NCBI GenBank assembly: GCA_022496205.1
Contig: WTXD01000021.1
Span: 186,001-250,000, forward strand
Origin: Gloeopeniophorella convolvens
Lineage: Eukaryota; Basidiomycota; Agaricomycetes; Russulales
DNA length: 64,000 nucleotides
Reading direction: 5' to 3'
Each line of letters starts with the position of its first letter. Position 1 is the first letter of the stretch. A program made the position numbers and the translations under genes. Under the pieces are notes generated by a model. It did not search any database, was not told where the DNA came from, and worked only from the letters and a program-made list of their open reading frames with translations. Positions 43,956 to 56,725 of the stretch are shown piece by piece.

Positions 43956-45369
43956 TTAGAGCGGAAGCACTGTGTTGAACACGTAGTCCCACACCTTGCC
44001 TGGAAATGTGTCAGAAAGTGGGGAAGGATGTAGAGGAACGGACATACTGGTGACACCAAAGCCAAGCTCGAAGTTCTTGTAGTGATGTGCGAGGTGGTAC
44101 TTTTTCTGCTCACGCAGGTATGCCGGGAGCTTGGTATGATGCATGCTAAACAAGAGCGTCAGATCTCACAAAGCGCCCGCAAGTGGAAGAAACATACGCA
44201 TAGTGCATCGTGTCGTAGATGACATCTGGGTATCTTAGGTCAGGTCAATGACACAACGGCAGGACGTGAGACTCACAGAAAACGAAGGACCCGGAGATGG
44301 TTCCGTTGGCCATGGCAGCAGGGAACAAAGCGTGGGCGAGTTGGGTCATGGGGAAAGAGAGCATGAGGAACAGAGTGGGCGGCATGACGAGCCTCAGCCT
44401 AGAAAGCGCGGTCAGAACGGGGAGCCCGAACACCACATCCCGCATACTCACTTGTCCATGGGCATGTAGTGGTGGATACCATGCAGCAGGAAGTGCAGGG
44501 TCAGGAACTTGGGGTGGTCTGGGAGATAGTAATCGACGTGGAACAGGAACCTGTGAAACAAGTACTCGAGGAGCGTCCACACGAAATTGCCGAAGAGGAA
44601 CGACACGGCGGTTTTGACGAAGGCGTTAGTGGGGAGGGAGAAGATGGCCCCCAGCGGGAGGGATGGGTCAACCTTGAACTGTGCGAGAGGGACACCGCCA
44701 AATTGCAGGAGGGAGCGCAGGCCGATGTACGCCGCAATGGGTAGCCAGATCGCTGGCACCACATACCACTGGGTCCGCGTGAGCACCTAGCAGAAGTTGA
44801 GCGACGGGTCAGGGCAAGAGCGAGAACAGACGGTTACCTCCAGGACAGATGGTCCAAAGAGGCGAGCAGACTCGGGAAGGTGCCGTGGCTGATGGACCTG
44901 CTGGAGGTAATACGCCTTGCTATACGGGGGGTCAGTTGGTGTCCTGCGGTGACAACAAACAGTGGACTCACCTGAAGTTGCAGTCCCACATCTGCTTCAT
45001 GAGGGGCTTCCTGAGGTCCAGGAACTGATTTTTCTCAAAGTCGGCCGCCTCATCCGTATCCTCCGGTTCAAAGTCGTCCGTCGCAACCCAGTCCTCGCTC
45101 ACGAGGTTCTCACCGGCGCCGAGCCTGCCGATGAGAAACTCGTCCAGCATATCGTATGCGCTCTCCGAGTGGACGTGCTCCTCGGCGTCCTTCATGGCAT
45201 CTTCGACGTCCTTGCCGGCATACTTGAGGAGAAATTCTTCGCCACCGGGATGGTCCGCCAGGAAATGAGTGACATTGAGGACCTTGCCCTTGTATGTGAT
45301 CCAGCAGCTGGACTCTGAATTGTGCTCTGCAACGTCCGAGGCGGTGAAGATGCGGATGCGCTTGGACAT
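43956..45369 (-). CDS. SCS7: Fatty acid 2-hydroxylase (inositolphosphorylceramide-B hydroxylase) SCS7/FA2H
   Basis: Seven exons: complement(43956..43999, 44048..44145, 44198..44225, 44277..44398, 44452..44786, 44838..44919, 44972..45369), giving 368 residues, the family size. Residues 5-80 are a cytochrome b5 domain with heme ligands in HPGGEEFLLKYAGKD and HVHSESAYDML. The membrane-bound hydroxylase domain carries the histidine clusters HRFLFH, HFLLHGIHHYMP, HYAMHHTKLPAY and YHLAHHYKN. It uses a di-iron centre to 2-hydroxylate the very-long-chain acyl group of ceramides in the ER. The start at MSKRIRIF precedes the b5 domain directly. The 3' terminal exon is only 44 nt and another exon is 28 nt. 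Confidence 0.96.
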
Positions 45370-45654
45370 GGTGGGATGAGGGCGGGAGGATGTGTGGGTT
45401 GAAGAAGAGGAGCCTATAATATAGAAGAAACCACGCCTGCGGGTCAGACCACCGTGACGAAGAATTTCAAGGATTCCGCGCGCCAGCCCCTCCTGTCCGT
45501 TTTCAGCCGGATCGGCCGGCGACTCGCTCGGCCTTATCATGACAAACCAATCTTAGTCCATGCTCTCGACCGCAGCAAATCGCAGCAGCCGCAGCCCGGC
45601 CCTTGGGTCTGGAGCAGCCAAGAACGATAACTCCAACGGCTGTATATCCTCTAG

Positions 45655-48129
45655 CTACCGGACCAACCCGACCCCCCTCTTCGCAAGGTCAAGACTCCAC
45701 TCCCTCAAGATGTGCTTCTGTACTTTGCCACTCGCTGTCTTCGGGAGCTCACTCGGCGTGCCATCCTCCCCGAGGAACCATACCCACGTCGGCGCATTCT
45801 GCGTGCACCGTTACAGATTGTCGTCAAACGCGTTCTTGGCACTCACCTGGGGATTCATGCTCTCCCACACAATCTTCCTCACGCCTTCCCGAGACAAGTT
45901 GGCACCAGGCTTGGGTATAATCCATGCCCCAACCGCTTCGCCGTACTTCTTATCCGAAACGCTCACAACAGCGGCCTCGTGGATTGACGGATGTGATGTG
46001 AGCGCGTTTTCTATGCGCACTGGGAACAGGTTTTCTCCTCCTCGGATGATGATGTCCTGAGAAGGTACATCGGTCAGCTGTTGCGGCGTTGAGCCAGGCC
46101 ACATACCTTGATCCTTCCAACGACTGCGCGCTGATATCAGCGTCATGCAGCGATGCGCCCAGATAGCAACGTACTTCGTAGATATCCATCACTGTCCATG
46201 ACAGCCTGGTCTCCTGTGTGCATCCACAGCTTCCCACCCTCGTCTTTGCGTATCACAGAGTCAGTCTGTTCCTGGTCATTCCAGTATCTTTCGACGCAAG
46301 GCAGTTAACCCGCGAACGATTTAGGCAGACACTGCACATACCCCTTTTGAACCAGGTACCCAGAGATGAGCAATTCACCCGGCGTGTTGACAGGTACGAC
46401 ATTTCCATCGAGATCCACAATCTTCGCGCTGACATGTGGACGCACCCGCCCGACTGTCTCTACCCGCTGGGTCACCGAGTCTGCTGGGGTGGTCTGGAAG
46501 GATACCGGGCTTGTCTCGGCTATCGAAGGTGTGGGTGTAAGCGCTAGCTGCCTGTTTACGGCGTGTCGCCTGCGAGCCAGGACATACTCATTCCATATGC
46601 ATTCGTCAGTTCCCGTAGGTTCATCTTCGCTATCAGTTGCTTCATGAGCTCTATGGGAACAGGCGAGCCAGCCGCGATCCCAGTCCTGCACGTATGATCA
46701 ACGAAAGCCGTACTGGGGGGGCTGGCGGACAAACCTTAACCGGCTAAAATCTAACTTTTCACCGGCTTGCTGCCTCTCCTCAATCTCCGTAAGAACACCC
46801 AAGAAGTGGGTTGGTACGCCATGCAATGCCGTGCAGCGCTCTTGGAGCACCGCATCAACAATGGCGCGTGGGTCGTATATCTCGGACGCGTATACGACAG
46901 CTGCACCACGGGTCCATGCTGCCAAGTTGCCGAGAACTAGGCGTGCTGGCGCCGGGTAAGAACGACCTGAAACGGGGGATAGAAGTATGTACTTATCAAA
47001 GCAGTGGAATAACGGTGGTGGGTTGCACAGGACGTCGTCGTCTGTGAGACGCATAGCATGCCCGATGGAGATGCCATTGTTGAGGAGATTGTTGTGCGTA
47101 AGCTATCACAACGAATGAACACAATTACGCCATCAGGTGAATGAGCCGCACAGAAACAGCTTTTGGCATGCCAGTCGTGCCACTTTACACCCGATTCAGT
47201 AAACTGAGATCCTCAGCCTCGAGAAACAAGAAAGACCTTGTGAATTGGAGGTTCATTACGTCGTCCTTATGCAGTGTCTTCTTCGTCTGCTCGACAGTGC
47301 GGTCCTCCTTGTTCCCGCCTTGCCATAGTAGAACTTCGCGGAAATCGACGGCGCAGCGAATGTCTCCGAGCGTCTCGTGAAACTTCTTCGGCTGGTGGGT
47401 ATTATCGACGACAACAATGTGCTTTAGATCGGGGAGCGCTTCTTCATGTATATTCCCGGGCGAGAATGTTCGCAGGGATGGCAGTGCTTCCGCGAGGAGC
47501 ATGAGGTATGACGAAGTCCGGATTTGCGGCACGAGGAACAGGTGGCTGACGCCCACGGTGCGGATAGTCTCTATCTGTGCAGAGTGATAAGCACCATGAA
47601 AAAAGTGAGAGCCCGGGACTACGTGCCAGCTCTTGGACGCGATATGCTGGATTTATAGTGACGAGGATCGCACCAATGCTCGCGCAAGCCCACTGTAACA
47701 TCGCATATGCACTAGACAGCGCATGTCAGTGCCAGCGAATACGAGCGGGCGGCACGCCAACCTGTTGTTCCCCATAACCACGCCCACTCTGTCACCTTTC
47801 TTCACACCCAAGCCCACAAGCCCGCGCGCCAGTGCACCAATATGTGCGTCGAACTCGCTGAAGTCCCACGCCAGGCGTCCCTCGACGCCCATATTGCGAG
47901 ACAGAGGGCCTCCATGGGGTCTCGGCCGCTCCTGAGAGCATATGAGTGCCGGGCGGTGCTCCCTCTGGGGTAAGATCTCCGAGCTGAAGTATTGTGGGAG
48001 GGTTCGATTATCCAAGGGCGGCTCGCGTGGGCCGTCGGCCACAGAAAGAGTGATGCGACGATAGAGAAAATGCCGACGCGATGACGGTGCCCTCAGAAGA
48101 GATGTCCGGATCCGGGAGACCAGGGGCAT
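45655..48129 (-). CDS. Acyl-CoA ligase, ACSF2/medium-chain type (ANL superfamily)
   Basis: A multi-exon gene; boundaries between exons were joined by motif and not all are listed. The N-terminus MPLVSRIRTSLLRAPSSRRH is Arg-rich and could be a mitochondrial presequence. The ANL motifs appear in order: LQFTSGTTGMPKAVS (P-loop), NNGISIGHAMRLTDDDVL, PLFHCFG-LVLGNLAAW, TNAYGMAETSPVSFQTT, HTGDQAVMDSDGYLRIVGR, KDIIIRGGENLFPVRIE, and the C-terminal catalytic Lys in KTASGKVQKHILRE. These enzymes activate medium- or branched-chain fatty acids to acyl-CoA through an acyl-AMP. The exact substrate is unknown. An in-frame ATG about 70 codons further upstream exists, but the chosen ATG gives the better targeting-like start. 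Confidence 0.9.
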
Positions 48130-48417
48130 TTTGAGAAATAGTGGGTTGACTCGGCAGTAGTCCGACTCCAGCACATGGCCCACAAGCCAACATGCTTCAA
48201 ATGTTGACAGCCGCCTGCGGGGTTGCCGACGACTGGTCGCCGAGTGAGCCGCGTTGGGCGCGTCATTGATCAAGCGCCGCAGCCTGCGGACCGGAGGTCG
48301 GGCCGCGGCCCGCGAAGCACCGGCTATGACGTAGACCCACACCGGCGCAACACCATGGACGTCGTGGTAGTACTGCCGTTGAACTACCCACTTCTACTCG
48401 TTCACAGAAAATACAAC

Positions 48418-49348
48418 ATGCCATCTGCCCTTGTCTTGATTGCCGATGGAACAGAAGAGATGGAATTGTCAGTCAGTCTTATCAGCAGGCCTGCCCATCG
48501 ATCTCACCATCGTTTGTAGCACGATCACTTACGACACCTTGGTCCGCGCTGGGGTGAAGTGCACCTCCGCTCTCATCACTCCATCAGAACAGTCTGGCAG
48601 CAACGAAAGCGGGCCGAAATATGCGCAAGGCTCACGGGGCATCCGCATCGTCCCGGATATAACGCAGTCTCAGCTCGACGCGTCCTCTGTCGTATGTTTC
48701 GCTCTGCGTGCAGCATAAAGTTCAGTGAAAACGTCAAAGACTATCTTCCTCAGGAGGAATATGATGCAATCGTAATTCCGGGTGGCGCAAAGGGTGCGGA
48801 GACACTATCCCGGTCCCCTCTCGTCCAATCCTTGGTCAGAAACTTCTATGAGAAGGGCAAGTATGTCGGGATGATATGTGCAGGTAGGGAGTGAATCGCG
48901 GGGCACGGTTGACTGGGCCATTTGATGAGAGTCTAACGATAGGGAGCCTTGCTGCGAAGACCTCTCAGCTCCCACGCCAGCCGTTGACCTCGCACCCATC
49001 CGTCAAGGAGGATTTAGATAAAGGTATGCTCCTTCTTTGGCTCTAAACATGATGACTTGAAGCATGGTTCCCCGCAGACTTCGAATACCGTGACGATTCC
49101 GTCGTCGTTTCCGGGAAGCTCGTCACCAGGTGTGTTGTCTGCGTGTGACGTCCATCACGGACGCTGATATGCGCGCTTCCCAGTCGCGGTCCAGGTGAGT
49201 GAGATGAGGAGCAAGGATACACTGTGCCCACTCTTGACCAGGAACCACCTTCCCCTTCGCGTTCGCTTTGGTCGAAGGCCTCTGCGGAGTTGAGAAGCGA
49301 AAGGAAGTCATTGACCCGATGGTCTTCCCTTCTGGTACAGCACTGTAA
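48418..49348 (+). CDS. DJ-1/PfpI-family protein
   Basis: Seven exons: 48418..48467, 48520..48691, 48754..48883, 48943..49023, 49078..49129, 49184..49194, 49242..49348; phases close and give about 200 residues, the DJ-1 size. The start MPSALVLIADGTEEMEFTIT has the conserved catalytic-site Glu region, followed by EEYDAIVIPGG and GMICAGSLA (nucleophile-elbow Cys in the IxAG context). Then come PLTSHPSVKEDLDKDFEY, SGKLVTSRGPGTTFPFA and the C-terminal helix. Family members act as protein/nucleotide deglycases, redox sensors or chaperones; which applies is unknown. Exon 6 is only 11 nt and supplies S-RGP-G; without it the frame breaks. Confidence 0.9.
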
Positions 49349-49802
49349 CGTTGTACTCGAGTACAAACCTCTGCGAGCATCGAGTTCGAAACATTGTCAG
49401 ATCATAAATGTACAGCATGTCACGATTTCAATCGCAGAGCGCGGCTATTTGCCAATGCTGGCCGGGAAGCCACCTTCTAGCAGAGAGAAAATAGTTATCG
49501 CTATCGATTGTAGAACGTTCTGGCGATCTGTACATGTGAGCTGCGCTGCTGAAAGTTGGACATCACTATGCAGAGTATTGAACATGCATCCGGATGGGAC
49601 CACGATGTTGCACGTGATGTGATGTTGCGTTAGCGCCCGGCTGTTCGGATTTGCAGCCGATGAGCCTGGCAGCTGGAGGGTTTGAGTCCGACGAGTCATA
49701 TCATCGCGCGTTCAGTCAAAAACGATTCTGCTTCGCGAGCAAGCAACGCTGAACTCCATCGCCTGCTCCAGCGTTACTCTTGTCACCGGGACCCGTTCGA
49801 GC
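49349..49802. other. Intergenic region between the DJ-1 gene and LYS2
   Basis: About 450 bp between a stop and a start codon on the same strand. No further gene or repeat was recognised; LYS2 promoter elements presumably lie here. Confidence 0.4.
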
Positions 49803-52800
49803 ATGGCGTCAGGTGCTATAGCCCGGACAATCACTCGCCTAAGTAACCTTCCCTCGATCTCCCTTCCCACAGATTATCCCAGGCCTTCAGGGGGCCGAAG
49901 GCTCGTCGAAACAGCCCATATTGCTGAACTATCGGAGCAGACGTCACGCAGTTTGTTGAAGCTCGCGCTGTACAACGAAAATTTCGCTGAGGATGAAGAC
50001 GACTCGGCCACAGCGAACCGACCTTCGGCTTTTCATTTGCTCCTTGCCACCTTTATGGTCCTCCTGCATCGCTACACCGGAGACACGGACCTTGTCATCG
50101 GCTCATCATCGGCGTCTGCCCATGACCCTCTTATTCTCAGGTTATCAGTCGATCCCAACGATCCGTTCTGGGCTGTAGTCAAAAACGTCCAGCAAGCTGA
50201 GCGCGAGGCTGAACTAGACTCTCTACCGTATGAAACGGTAGTGCGGGCGCTCGGCAAAGATAAAGATGATGTTCCAGAGACATCTAGACCCATCTTCCGC
50301 GTCAGATTCTTCGACGAAACGGATGCTCAGAAAGAGAATTTCGTTCGGTCTGCAACTCTCACATCCGATCTTACAATCTTCGTCACCCGCCCCCCTGCTT
50401 CCATCCACGCGTCAATTGCGCCTCGCATATCTTTGCGGATCATATACAACTCCCTCCTGTTCACTTCCTCCCGTATCTCTTCCATTGTCGACCACCTGTC
50501 AGTCTTGCTTCGCAGGGTAGCTTCTGATCCCCTCTCCCCAGTTGGTTCTGTCTCCCTGTTGACGCCTGCCCAACGCGCCAGACTACCCGACCCCACGGCA
50601 GACCTGAACTGGTGCGACTGGAAGGGTGCTATCACAGATGTCTTCTCTCGGAATGCCCGTCGAACCCCAGATCGGTTATGTGTCATACAGAGCATCCCCT
50701 CCGTCCATCCTGATGTCCCACAAGAACGAAAGCAATTCACTTATGGGACAATCCTCCGCGCGTCTAACATCCTGGCCCATCACTTGATAGCCGGAGGCGT
50801 AAAGCAAGGGGATATCGTTATGGTGTACGCACACCGGAGTGTGGACCTGGTGGTGGCTGTTATGGCTACGCTGAAGGCAGGGGCAGCTTTCTCTGTCATC
50901 GGTATGTTGAGGCTCCCCTTGATATTTTGCGGGTCTCAAGGTTTATCTCCCCCAGACCCGGCCTACCCTCCCTCACGCCAGACTATCTACCTTCGTGTTG
51001 CTCAGCCTCGTGGCTTGATCGTACTCAAAGGCGCCGGAAGGATCCACCCGACTGTGAGGACGTTCGTAACCTCCGAGCTTCAAGTCTGCGTCGAGGTGCC
51101 TGCCTTGGAACTTTGCGAAGGTGGAGAAATCCTGGGGGGTCCCGGCAGTGATGGTTCCGACGTACTCCTGCCACAGAGTGTACTAGGCGATTCAGACCCG
51201 GACGTTGTCATCGGCCCGGATAGCGTCGGCACCCTGTCTTTCACCAGCGGAAGTACTGGAATTCCTAAGGGAGTCAAAGGTCGACACTACAGTCTGACCC
51301 ATTTCTTCCCTTGGATGGGTCAGCGATTCGGGATTAGCGGAACTTCAAAGTTTACTATGCTCAGCGGCATTGCCCACGACCCCATTCAACGAGACAGTGA
51401 GCTAGTATTTCATGTTACCTTTTTCGGGAAGCGCTCATGCTACGATAATAGTGTTCACGCCCCTGTTCTTTGGGGCCCAACTGCATGTCCCGACTTCCGA
51501 CGACATTAGCACCCCTGGACGGTTGGCAGATTGGATGGCTGACAGCGAAGTCACGGTCACCCACTTGACTCCGGCGATGGGACAACTTCTCTCTGCTCAG
51601 GCAACCCGTCAAATTCCCTCACTTCTCAACGCTTTCTTCGTTGGGGATGTTCTCACAAAACGTGACTGCACTCGCCTGCAGTCGCTCGCCGCTAATGTTC
51701 GAATCATCAATATGTACGGCACAACAGAGACCCAACGCGCCGTATCCTACTTCGCGATACCAAGCGTTTCGGAGGATTCAACGTTCTTGGCAACGCAAAA
51801 GGACATCATGCCTGCTGGCCAGGGCATGATCGATGTCCAACTTCTCATAGTCAACCGGAACGACAAGAACGTACCTTGTGCTATCGGAGAGATCGGAGAG
51901 ATCTATGTACGCTCTGGAGGACTGGCAGAAGGATACCTAGACTCATCTGCGACCGCTGAGAAATTCGTCCATAACTGGTTCTCTGCGGCTGTGGAACGGC
52001 GGGACACACTTCTCAACCCTCCTGATGGTACTCCTGCTGGACCAGAAGCGACGCACTGGAAAGGTATCCGCGACCGAATGTACCGTTCTGGCGATCTTGG
52101 TCGGTATATGCCCAATGGCACTGTTGAATGTACCGGCCGTGCTGACGACCAAGTCAAGATCAGAGGATTCCGCATCGAGCTCGGAGAAATCGACACCCAC
52201 CTGAGTCAACACCGCCTGGTGAGGGAGAATGTCACGCTCGTGCGGAGAGACAAAGATGAGGAAAAGGTCCTCGTAAGCTACTTTGTTCCACTCGAGGTGC
52301 CCGACCTCGATGGATTCGCCAGCGATTTCCCTGATGAAGGAGACCTACTTGGCGGCATTCGCAAGTACAACCGCCTGATCAGAGACATCAGGGAACACCT
52401 CAAGAAAAAACTTCCCAGTTATAGCATACCTACGCGTGCGTTATTGATCCCTCATGCCGTGACAATTGATTGAGCAGAGGCTAGTGTTTGTTCCCTTGAA
52501 GAGGATGCCACTCAATCCTAACGGAAAGATCGATAAACCAGCCCTTCCCTTCCCCGACACGGCGCAGGCCGCTGCTCACGACCCTCGACACCGTGTGGAC
52601 AGTCGCACCGTTTCCTCTACTGAACAGGCCATGGTGACTATCTGGGCTCGACTCCTCCCACATGCACCATCTCCTATTCCCCTGGATGAAAGCTTCTTCG
52701 ATCTGGGTGGCCATTCTATCCTTGCTACGCGACTCATCTTTGAGATTCGCAGGGCATTTGTCGTGAACGCCCCACTCGGTCTAATCTTTGATAAACCGAC

Positions 52801-54329
52801 TATCGCCGGTCTCTCCACAGAGATAGACGCCCTGCGCAACGCTGACCTTGGCCTTACCGCTGGCTCTTCATCTTCCAACGACCAAGGCCAGAACACCAAG
52901 GATACCGTTTCACCAACGCTTTACGGTCAAGACTTCGATGCTCTCCTTTATAAACTTCGTCCATCATACCCTCCTCTTTCACCTCCTTCGCCCAAGGGTA
53001 AAATCACCGTTTTTCTCACGGGTGCGACGGGCTTCCTAGGCGCTTTCATTATGCGCGACCTCCTTGCGCAAGAGAAAGTCCAAAGGGTGTTATGCCTCGT
53101 CCGTGCTTCAACAGAGGCCAAGGCCGTTGAACGTCTGAGACAAAGCGCGAGCGATCGCGGCGTATGGGACGAAGGCTGGGTGGATAGTTCACGTTTGGAG
53201 GTGCTCCGCGGCGATCTAGATCAGGAAGCTTTCGGCCTTTCCCCAGGTATCTGGGAGCGTGTGATAAAGGAGGCAGATGTCGTACTTCATAACGGCGCAT
53301 TGGTGAGCAAACCCCTCTGTAACGTTGGTCAATTCTTAATTATACCTCGTACTGGGCAGGTGCACTGGGTTTATCCTTATGAACGACTTCGTTCTGTCAA
53401 CGTCCTGGGAACACTGACGGCGATGGAACTTGCAGCCACGGGGAAACCAAAGCAACTCGTCTTCGTCTCGAGCACTTCCGCCCTTGATACTGATCATTAT
53501 GTTCACCTATCCGAATCACTGTCGCATGAGGGAGAGGGCGGTGTCTCCGAAAGCGACGATCTCGAGGGAGCGCGTACTGGACTCAAAACTGGGTACGGCC
53601 AATCCAAATGGGTGTCAGAGAAGCTACTCTTCGAAGCTGGTAAGCGGGGCCTCAGTGGTTACATCATCCGGCCGGGTTACGTTGTCGGAGACGCAAGCAC
53701 GGCAGGTGGGTCGTTAAATCAGAATTGGCTTGACGTTTAAGCCTCACCCGTCTGTAGTCACTAACACAGATGATTTCATCTGGCGCCTCGTGAAGGGATG
53801 TATACAACTTGGGCTGGTTCCTGATATCAACAACACCATCAATATGGTTCCAGTTGACCATGTGGCCTTCTGTACCGCGCTCGCTGCGACTTCCTTGCGT
53901 ACCGATGCAGCGATGTCCGTTCTCCACATGCGGGCGCGGCCACTCCCCACATACAACAATATCTTCTCCTCCCTCATTCAATATGGTTTCTCAGCAGAGA
54001 AGTGCGAATACATTGTCTGGCGACGCAAGCTCGAGCAGCACGTGATGGATGTTCAAGACAACGCATTATTTCCCCTCCTGCACTTCGTGCTTGACGATCT
54101 GCCGACCTCTACGAAATCTGCTGATCTTGATGACGCGAATATGCGCGCATTACTAGATGGCTCCGAAGACAAAAACAACCGAACCGTGACCAACATCTTG
54201 ATGGGGAAATACCTGGCATGGCTCATCCTCGCAGGGTTTTTGCCCAAGCCAACGCTACAAGGAGCAGATGCGCTCCCGAAGATAGATCAAACTTCTGTTG
54301 CGAAGGCGCTGGGGCGCAGCGGTACGTAA
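49803..54329 (+). CDS. LYS2: L-2-aminoadipate reductase (alpha-aminoadipate reductase)
   Basis: Six exons: 49803..50901, 50956..51396, 51452..52435, 52485..53302, 53360..53705, 53758..54329, giving 1419 residues, the normal LYS2 size. An N-terminal condensation-like region is followed by the adenylation domain ([67 protein letters not shown]). Next are a carrier domain with the phosphopantetheine Ser ([14 protein letters not shown]) and a Rossmann reductase domain ([40 protein letters not shown]). It adenylates 2-aminoadipate, transfers it to the pantetheine arm and reduces it with NADPH to the semialdehyde in fungal lysine synthesis. It needs a LYS5-type phosphopantetheinyl transferase, not in the window. 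Confidence 0.97.
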
Positions 54330-54798
54330 TGAAGAGGGAAATGAAGCGCCGCAGGTGTTCTGTAGTCTACTAAACAATTGTTGCACCATGTGTAAATATT
54401 ACCAGAGGATATCTTGCCTTTGTCTAATCTTCGTGACGAATGTTTCAAAAGCTCGGCGGTTGACCCCCGGCTACGACATCAATGGAAGGGGAAATTACAT
54501 ATCATGGCTTCAGACCGACAGACGCCTCATAGTGACCCATCGCTACAACAACGTCGTCTCCCGTCAGGTATCTGTGCTTAGCCAAGAGCTATGTCGACTC
54601 CATGTTAGGTACCGTGAGCTGTTCAACCTGCGGTTCGACTTACCAACAACCATACCCGAAGGCCCTTCCATCCTGCCGTCTCAGTGATGGTGGGTTTGAA
54701 AGCGTCGATAAACTGTGTCACTGTACCCGAGGGGTCCAAGAAAAATTGCCTATTGAACGCATAAACCGGGAGCGTTCATCCAATCGCGAATTGTAGAG
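54330..54798. other. Intergenic region between convergent LYS2 and the VEFS-box gene
   Basis: About 470 bp between two stop codons on opposite strands. It is somewhat AT-richer near 54370-54420, as expected for 3' ends. No supported gene. Confidence 0.4.
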
Positions 54799-56725
54799 TT
54801 ACCGTCGTTTCGAGAAGATCCACCTGTTCCACAGCGCTTGTAAGGCCTTCTCTTCGTCTCGCATATCGTCGATCTCAAACAGCTCTTCATCTCGTTCCAA
54901 GATTGACCATGATGTCAAACCATAGTCTGACATAGGGTACCTGGAGACAAGATCGAACAGGCGTTGCCCACCAGGTCGAGAGGAGAAGCGAAAACTCTCC
55001 TCACTTCCATGGATGTTTACCGGCAAGTAAGGGGACATGGCGGCGGGCCCAAGGGGGTCACAAGGACCCGGAGTACGAGAAGAGCTAGCCGAAGCTGTAG
55101 CTGGTGCCAGAGAAGCAGTCCGGGAGGACGCGAGAGTAGGGGACACGCCTCGCTTTATTGTGAATGCAGGGATGTGTTGTTCCAGCTTTATGGCTTCAGA
55201 GGAACCGCGCGATGGGGCGCCCAGTAGATGCTCTACATCGGCTTCCGACGGCGGTGGACTGCCGATGGCCCTCGGGTCTGAAGTGATTTGTGGCCTGGGA
55301 GTTGGCGAGCTGCTTCTACCGATAAGCGACGACAAAACAGAAGCCGGTCTCTACTTGCCGCGATGGTGTTGTTTGTTCGGACGATTCAGACTCAGAGCTG
55401 TCTTCAGGCAGCTCGAAAGTAAGTTCCCAGTTCTGAGCCGGATGCTGTCAATCCAGAGGAAGCGGAAGTAAGGTCCTTGCGTGTCAACTTACCCCATTGT
55501 ACTTCTGTCGCCAATTTGCATCTATACCCGAATGATCCCACCTTAGATGAGCCTCGATCACATCCTTCGTCTGGAGGCGTCCCAAGGTATCGCACAAGGG
55601 GCATACGAGTGTGTCCATACGTAACTTTACTTTGTGAACTGTGTACTCTGTTACTTCGTCGTCGAGTCCTCCGTCCGAGACATCAATTGGCATCTTGTAA
55701 ATGATAGTCAACAGTTGCTGTTTTGGCATGGTAGGATGGGAGGCAAGTCCGAATTTCCTACATCGCTGCAGGAAACTCTTCCTGACAGTACGACGAAGAA
55801 ATGGCAGCCGCCCTTTCTTGGCGGGAACAGCAGTGGACAAGGAGAGCGCTCCAAAAGATGCTATCATATCCTTCCAGGGGTCACCTCCCGCATCACCTGA
55901 AGTGAGTGGCCGACGAAGTGTCAAACCTGGACGAACGCCGTCGTTGGGATCCGCCAGTGGCTGGTCTCCTTCGTCACTACCTGTTTACAATCAGTCAAAT
56001 TGGGCCCGACTGATGTATGCTATATGATGGGTGGCGAAAAGTGCACTTACTGATATCCGAACCGGCAGGTTCCCCAGCCTCGCCACCTTGAGCGCGCCGC
56101 GCAGTTTTCCCAAACACTATTCGCGCTTGGGCAGCGCTGCTAATCTGACTGTGTGCGGTGGTGAGTTTAGGACTCGCGGGATACCAAAAGTGCGCACATA
56201 CTTCCTCGACTGAGACAAAATAATTGGTCCAGGTCTTCTGTTCATGAAATGTCCGATTCCACTTCGTTCCGCAGTATGCCTGAACGTGCCAAACCGAGAC
56301 TGGTTCGAAATGCGTGCAGACCCAACTTTACGGGGTTTATCATCGTGCTCTGAATCGGCTGTGTGTTTGCGTGCAGCAGGTTTTCGGCGACGCACAGCCT
56401 GGACAGGAGACTCGGTGGTTCTCGGCTTAGCACCACGATGGAAACCAACAACCCCAGCTATCGCATACGGACGCGATGTGATTAATGGACGCTGCGCTGT
56501 TGCAGGTTCTAGGGTGACGCCCTATGGATCAATCAGGATACGTGTTATTGAGTCATGTATGAATTGGCGTGATACAGATGATGTTGCTGCGTTGGGATAC
56601 GCAGCCTTTTTGGCATGGGGAGTAGCGCGGCCACCGCCAGCAGGTGGCACGGCCGCATATGCGTGCTTTCGTAGCGTCGGTGTGGGTGCGGTGGTCTTGC
56701 GAGCGGTTCCTCCTGGACGAGACAT
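54799..56725 (-). CDS. VEFS-box protein with zinc finger (Suz12-like Polycomb PRC2 subunit)
   Basis: Exons include complement(55493..55980, 56051..56148, 56202..56521, 56576..56725) plus a short exon from about 55445 downward and the last exon ending at 54799. The junction near 55250-55400 is not resolved. The N-terminal 170 residues are basic and disordered. A C2H2-type finger reads LVCPLCDTLGRLQTKDVIEAH, with LRWDH completing the ligands, as the single finger in Suz12/EMF2/FIS2 does. The C-terminus is a VEFS box: SRYPMSDYGLTSWSILERDE, then DDMRDEEKALQALWNRWIF. In Suz12 this box binds the methyltransferase EZH2 in the PRC2 complex that deposits H3K27me3. The assignment is from domain order; a more general zinc-finger protein is the alternative. 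Confidence 0.75.

Noticed and set aside
48684..48760. A 29-32-nt intron in the DJ-1 gene (acceptor at 48720)
   Set aside because: The alternative 62-nt intron (48692-48753) matches the genome's usual intron length and gives a protein of normal family length.
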